DNA of 7,559 bases from an uncultured Alphaproteobacteria bacterium (GTDB lineage Bacteria; Pseudomonadota; Alphaproteobacteria; UBA7887): positions 1 to 7,559 of the forward strand of contig CAJWOI010000126.1 of assembly GCA_913044255.1 (NCBI GenBank). Direction: 5' to 3'. Positions 7,179-7,559 of the stretch are shown here, piece by piece; position 1 is the first letter of the stretch; the number at the start of each line of letters is the position of its first letter. The notes beneath the pieces were generated by a model. That model saw only the letters and a program-made list of their open reading frames with translations. It was not told where the DNA came from and ran no database searches. Both the position numbers and the translations under genes were made by a program.

Positions 7179-7305
7179 ACCTATTTCCCTTTTCGTTTTG
7201 ACAAAAATATAGAACCATCATCAAGTTACTATTTCAATAAAAACAGTGACCGACAACATTGTAACTGCTCCCACACCTATGGTTTTAAGGGAACCCTTAA
7301 ATCCA
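7179..7305. other. 127-base gap with a palindrome after the cytidylyltransferase
   Basis: Noncoding stretch between the cytidylyltransferase stop and the 62-residue gene. It contains the perfect palindrome TTTAAGGG-AA-CCCTTAAA (7284-7301) 4 bases after the stop codon. The arms are 8 bp around 2 bases; as RNA the practical hairpin is about 7 bp with a 4-base loop. No T-run follows on the minus strand, so a classical intrinsic terminator is not supported; an operator or a 3'-end stabilising hairpin is possible. I see no convincing promoter. Confidence 0.45.
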
Positions 7306-7559
7306 TCAGGCTTTCAATTTAATCGTTTTGAGGACAGCTTCCGCGAACAGGAAATCCTTTTCTTCATCGATTTCAATACCATACTCCTTCTCCTAAACAA
7401 CGGCCACTACGTTTCCCCTAAGATACTGGTGTATACTTGAAATGTCCGAAGTCGCATCCAATACGCTTCTTCGGACAGCCATAACGGCTCCATCTAGCAG
7501 GTGAAGCTTCTCAAGATCCTGGCGGCGAAAAGATGTCGACCCCTTCATGAAAGGACGGA
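7306..7559 (-). pseudogene. CMP-nonulosonate cytidylyltransferase, 3' part, interrupted by an in-frame TAG
   Basis: This is the C-terminal 83 codons of an acylneuraminate cytidylyltransferase (PseF/NeuA family), which activates a nonulosonic acid with CTP to CMP-sugar; the start is outside the window. The frame reads RPFMKGSTSFRRQDLEKLHL, then LDGAVMAVRRSVL, and after the TAG continues EKEYGIEIDEEKDFLFAEAV to a TGA at 7306-7308. RRQDL followed by a DGAVMAVRR stretch and the late IEIDEEKDF-AEA block are hallmarks of this family (RRQDLPxxYxxNGAxYAVR and IDIDxxxDFxxAE). A TAG at 7393-7395, in the VV-stop-EKEYG context, cuts the frame 28 codons early. One base change from CAG or GAG would explain it. 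The lost part includes the IDxxxDF segment, so the shortened protein is probably inactive unless the stop is a sequencing error or is read through. It is the first gene of the row as seen here; PseF is the likeliest type given pseI. Confidence 0.8.
7443..7477. repeat. Inverted repeat inside the cytidylyltransferase frame
   Basis: TGTCCGAAG (7443-7451) and CTTCGGACA (7469-7477) are exact 9-base inverted copies separated by 17 bases, within coding sequence about 50 bases upstream (in reading direction) of the premature TAG. It could fold in the mRNA or be coincidental. Confidence 0.5.

Noticed and set aside
7284..7301. Intrinsic terminator for the cytidylyltransferase
   Set aside because: The palindrome is not followed by a T-run on the minus strand and the direct loop is only two bases.
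7393..7395. Reassigned TAG codon (readthrough or alternative code) to explain the interrupted cytidylyltransferase
   Set aside because: TAG is used as the normal end of the amidotransferase (5733-5735), where reading past it soon hits another stop and adds no sensible sequence. A point mutation or error is simpler.

Overview
The window is a piece of a surface-glycan (nonulosonic acid) biosynthesis locus, almost certainly from a Gram-negative bacterium. Every gene lies on the minus strand, so transcription runs from the high coordinates to the low ones. The core call is pseudaminic acid synthase (PseI, NeuB family). Around it are a CMP-nonulosonate cytidylyltransferase, an N-acetyl sugar amidotransferase (WbpG/PseA type), a sugar N-formyltransferase, a large GT-B-like protein and an ABC glycan exporter. 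The species cannot be named from these data.

Layout in the direction of transcription: (1) 7559-7306, the C-terminal part of an acylneuraminate-type cytidylyltransferase, with an in-frame TAG 28 codons before its natural stop; (2) 7178-6990, a 62-residue charged helical protein with a GTG start; (3) 6914-5733, an N-acetyl sugar amidotransferase with a PP-loop and two CxxC pairs; (4) 5732-5488, 245 bases without a convincing gene; (5) 5487-3511, a 658-residue protein with a GT-B-like C-terminal half, a candidate nonulosonate or glycan transferase; (6) 3507-2845, a formyltransferase starting three bases after the previous stop; (7) about 2868-2735, a decayed copy of the 62-residue module, read only after two single-base frame corrections; (8) 2717-1653, pseI; (9) 1639 to beyond base 1, an MsbA/PglK-like ABC exporter cut off by the window edge.

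Working model: PseI condenses a 6-deoxy-AltdiNAc-type sugar with PEP to give pseudaminic acid. The cytidylyltransferase would activate it with CMP. The amidotransferase and formyltransferase would decorate its amino groups (acetamidino, formyl). A transferase, possibly the 658-residue protein, would attach it, and the ABC protein would flip or export the glycan carrier. The ammonia donors usually paired with such amidotransferases (HisH/HisF-like) and the early PseB/C/G/H steps are not visible here.

The most unusual observations are the two copies of a helical tail module (one intact and free-standing, one decayed behind the formyltransferase) and the nonsense codon in the cytidylyltransferase. 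Together they suggest a locus undergoing decay or rearrangement, or a draft sequence with errors.
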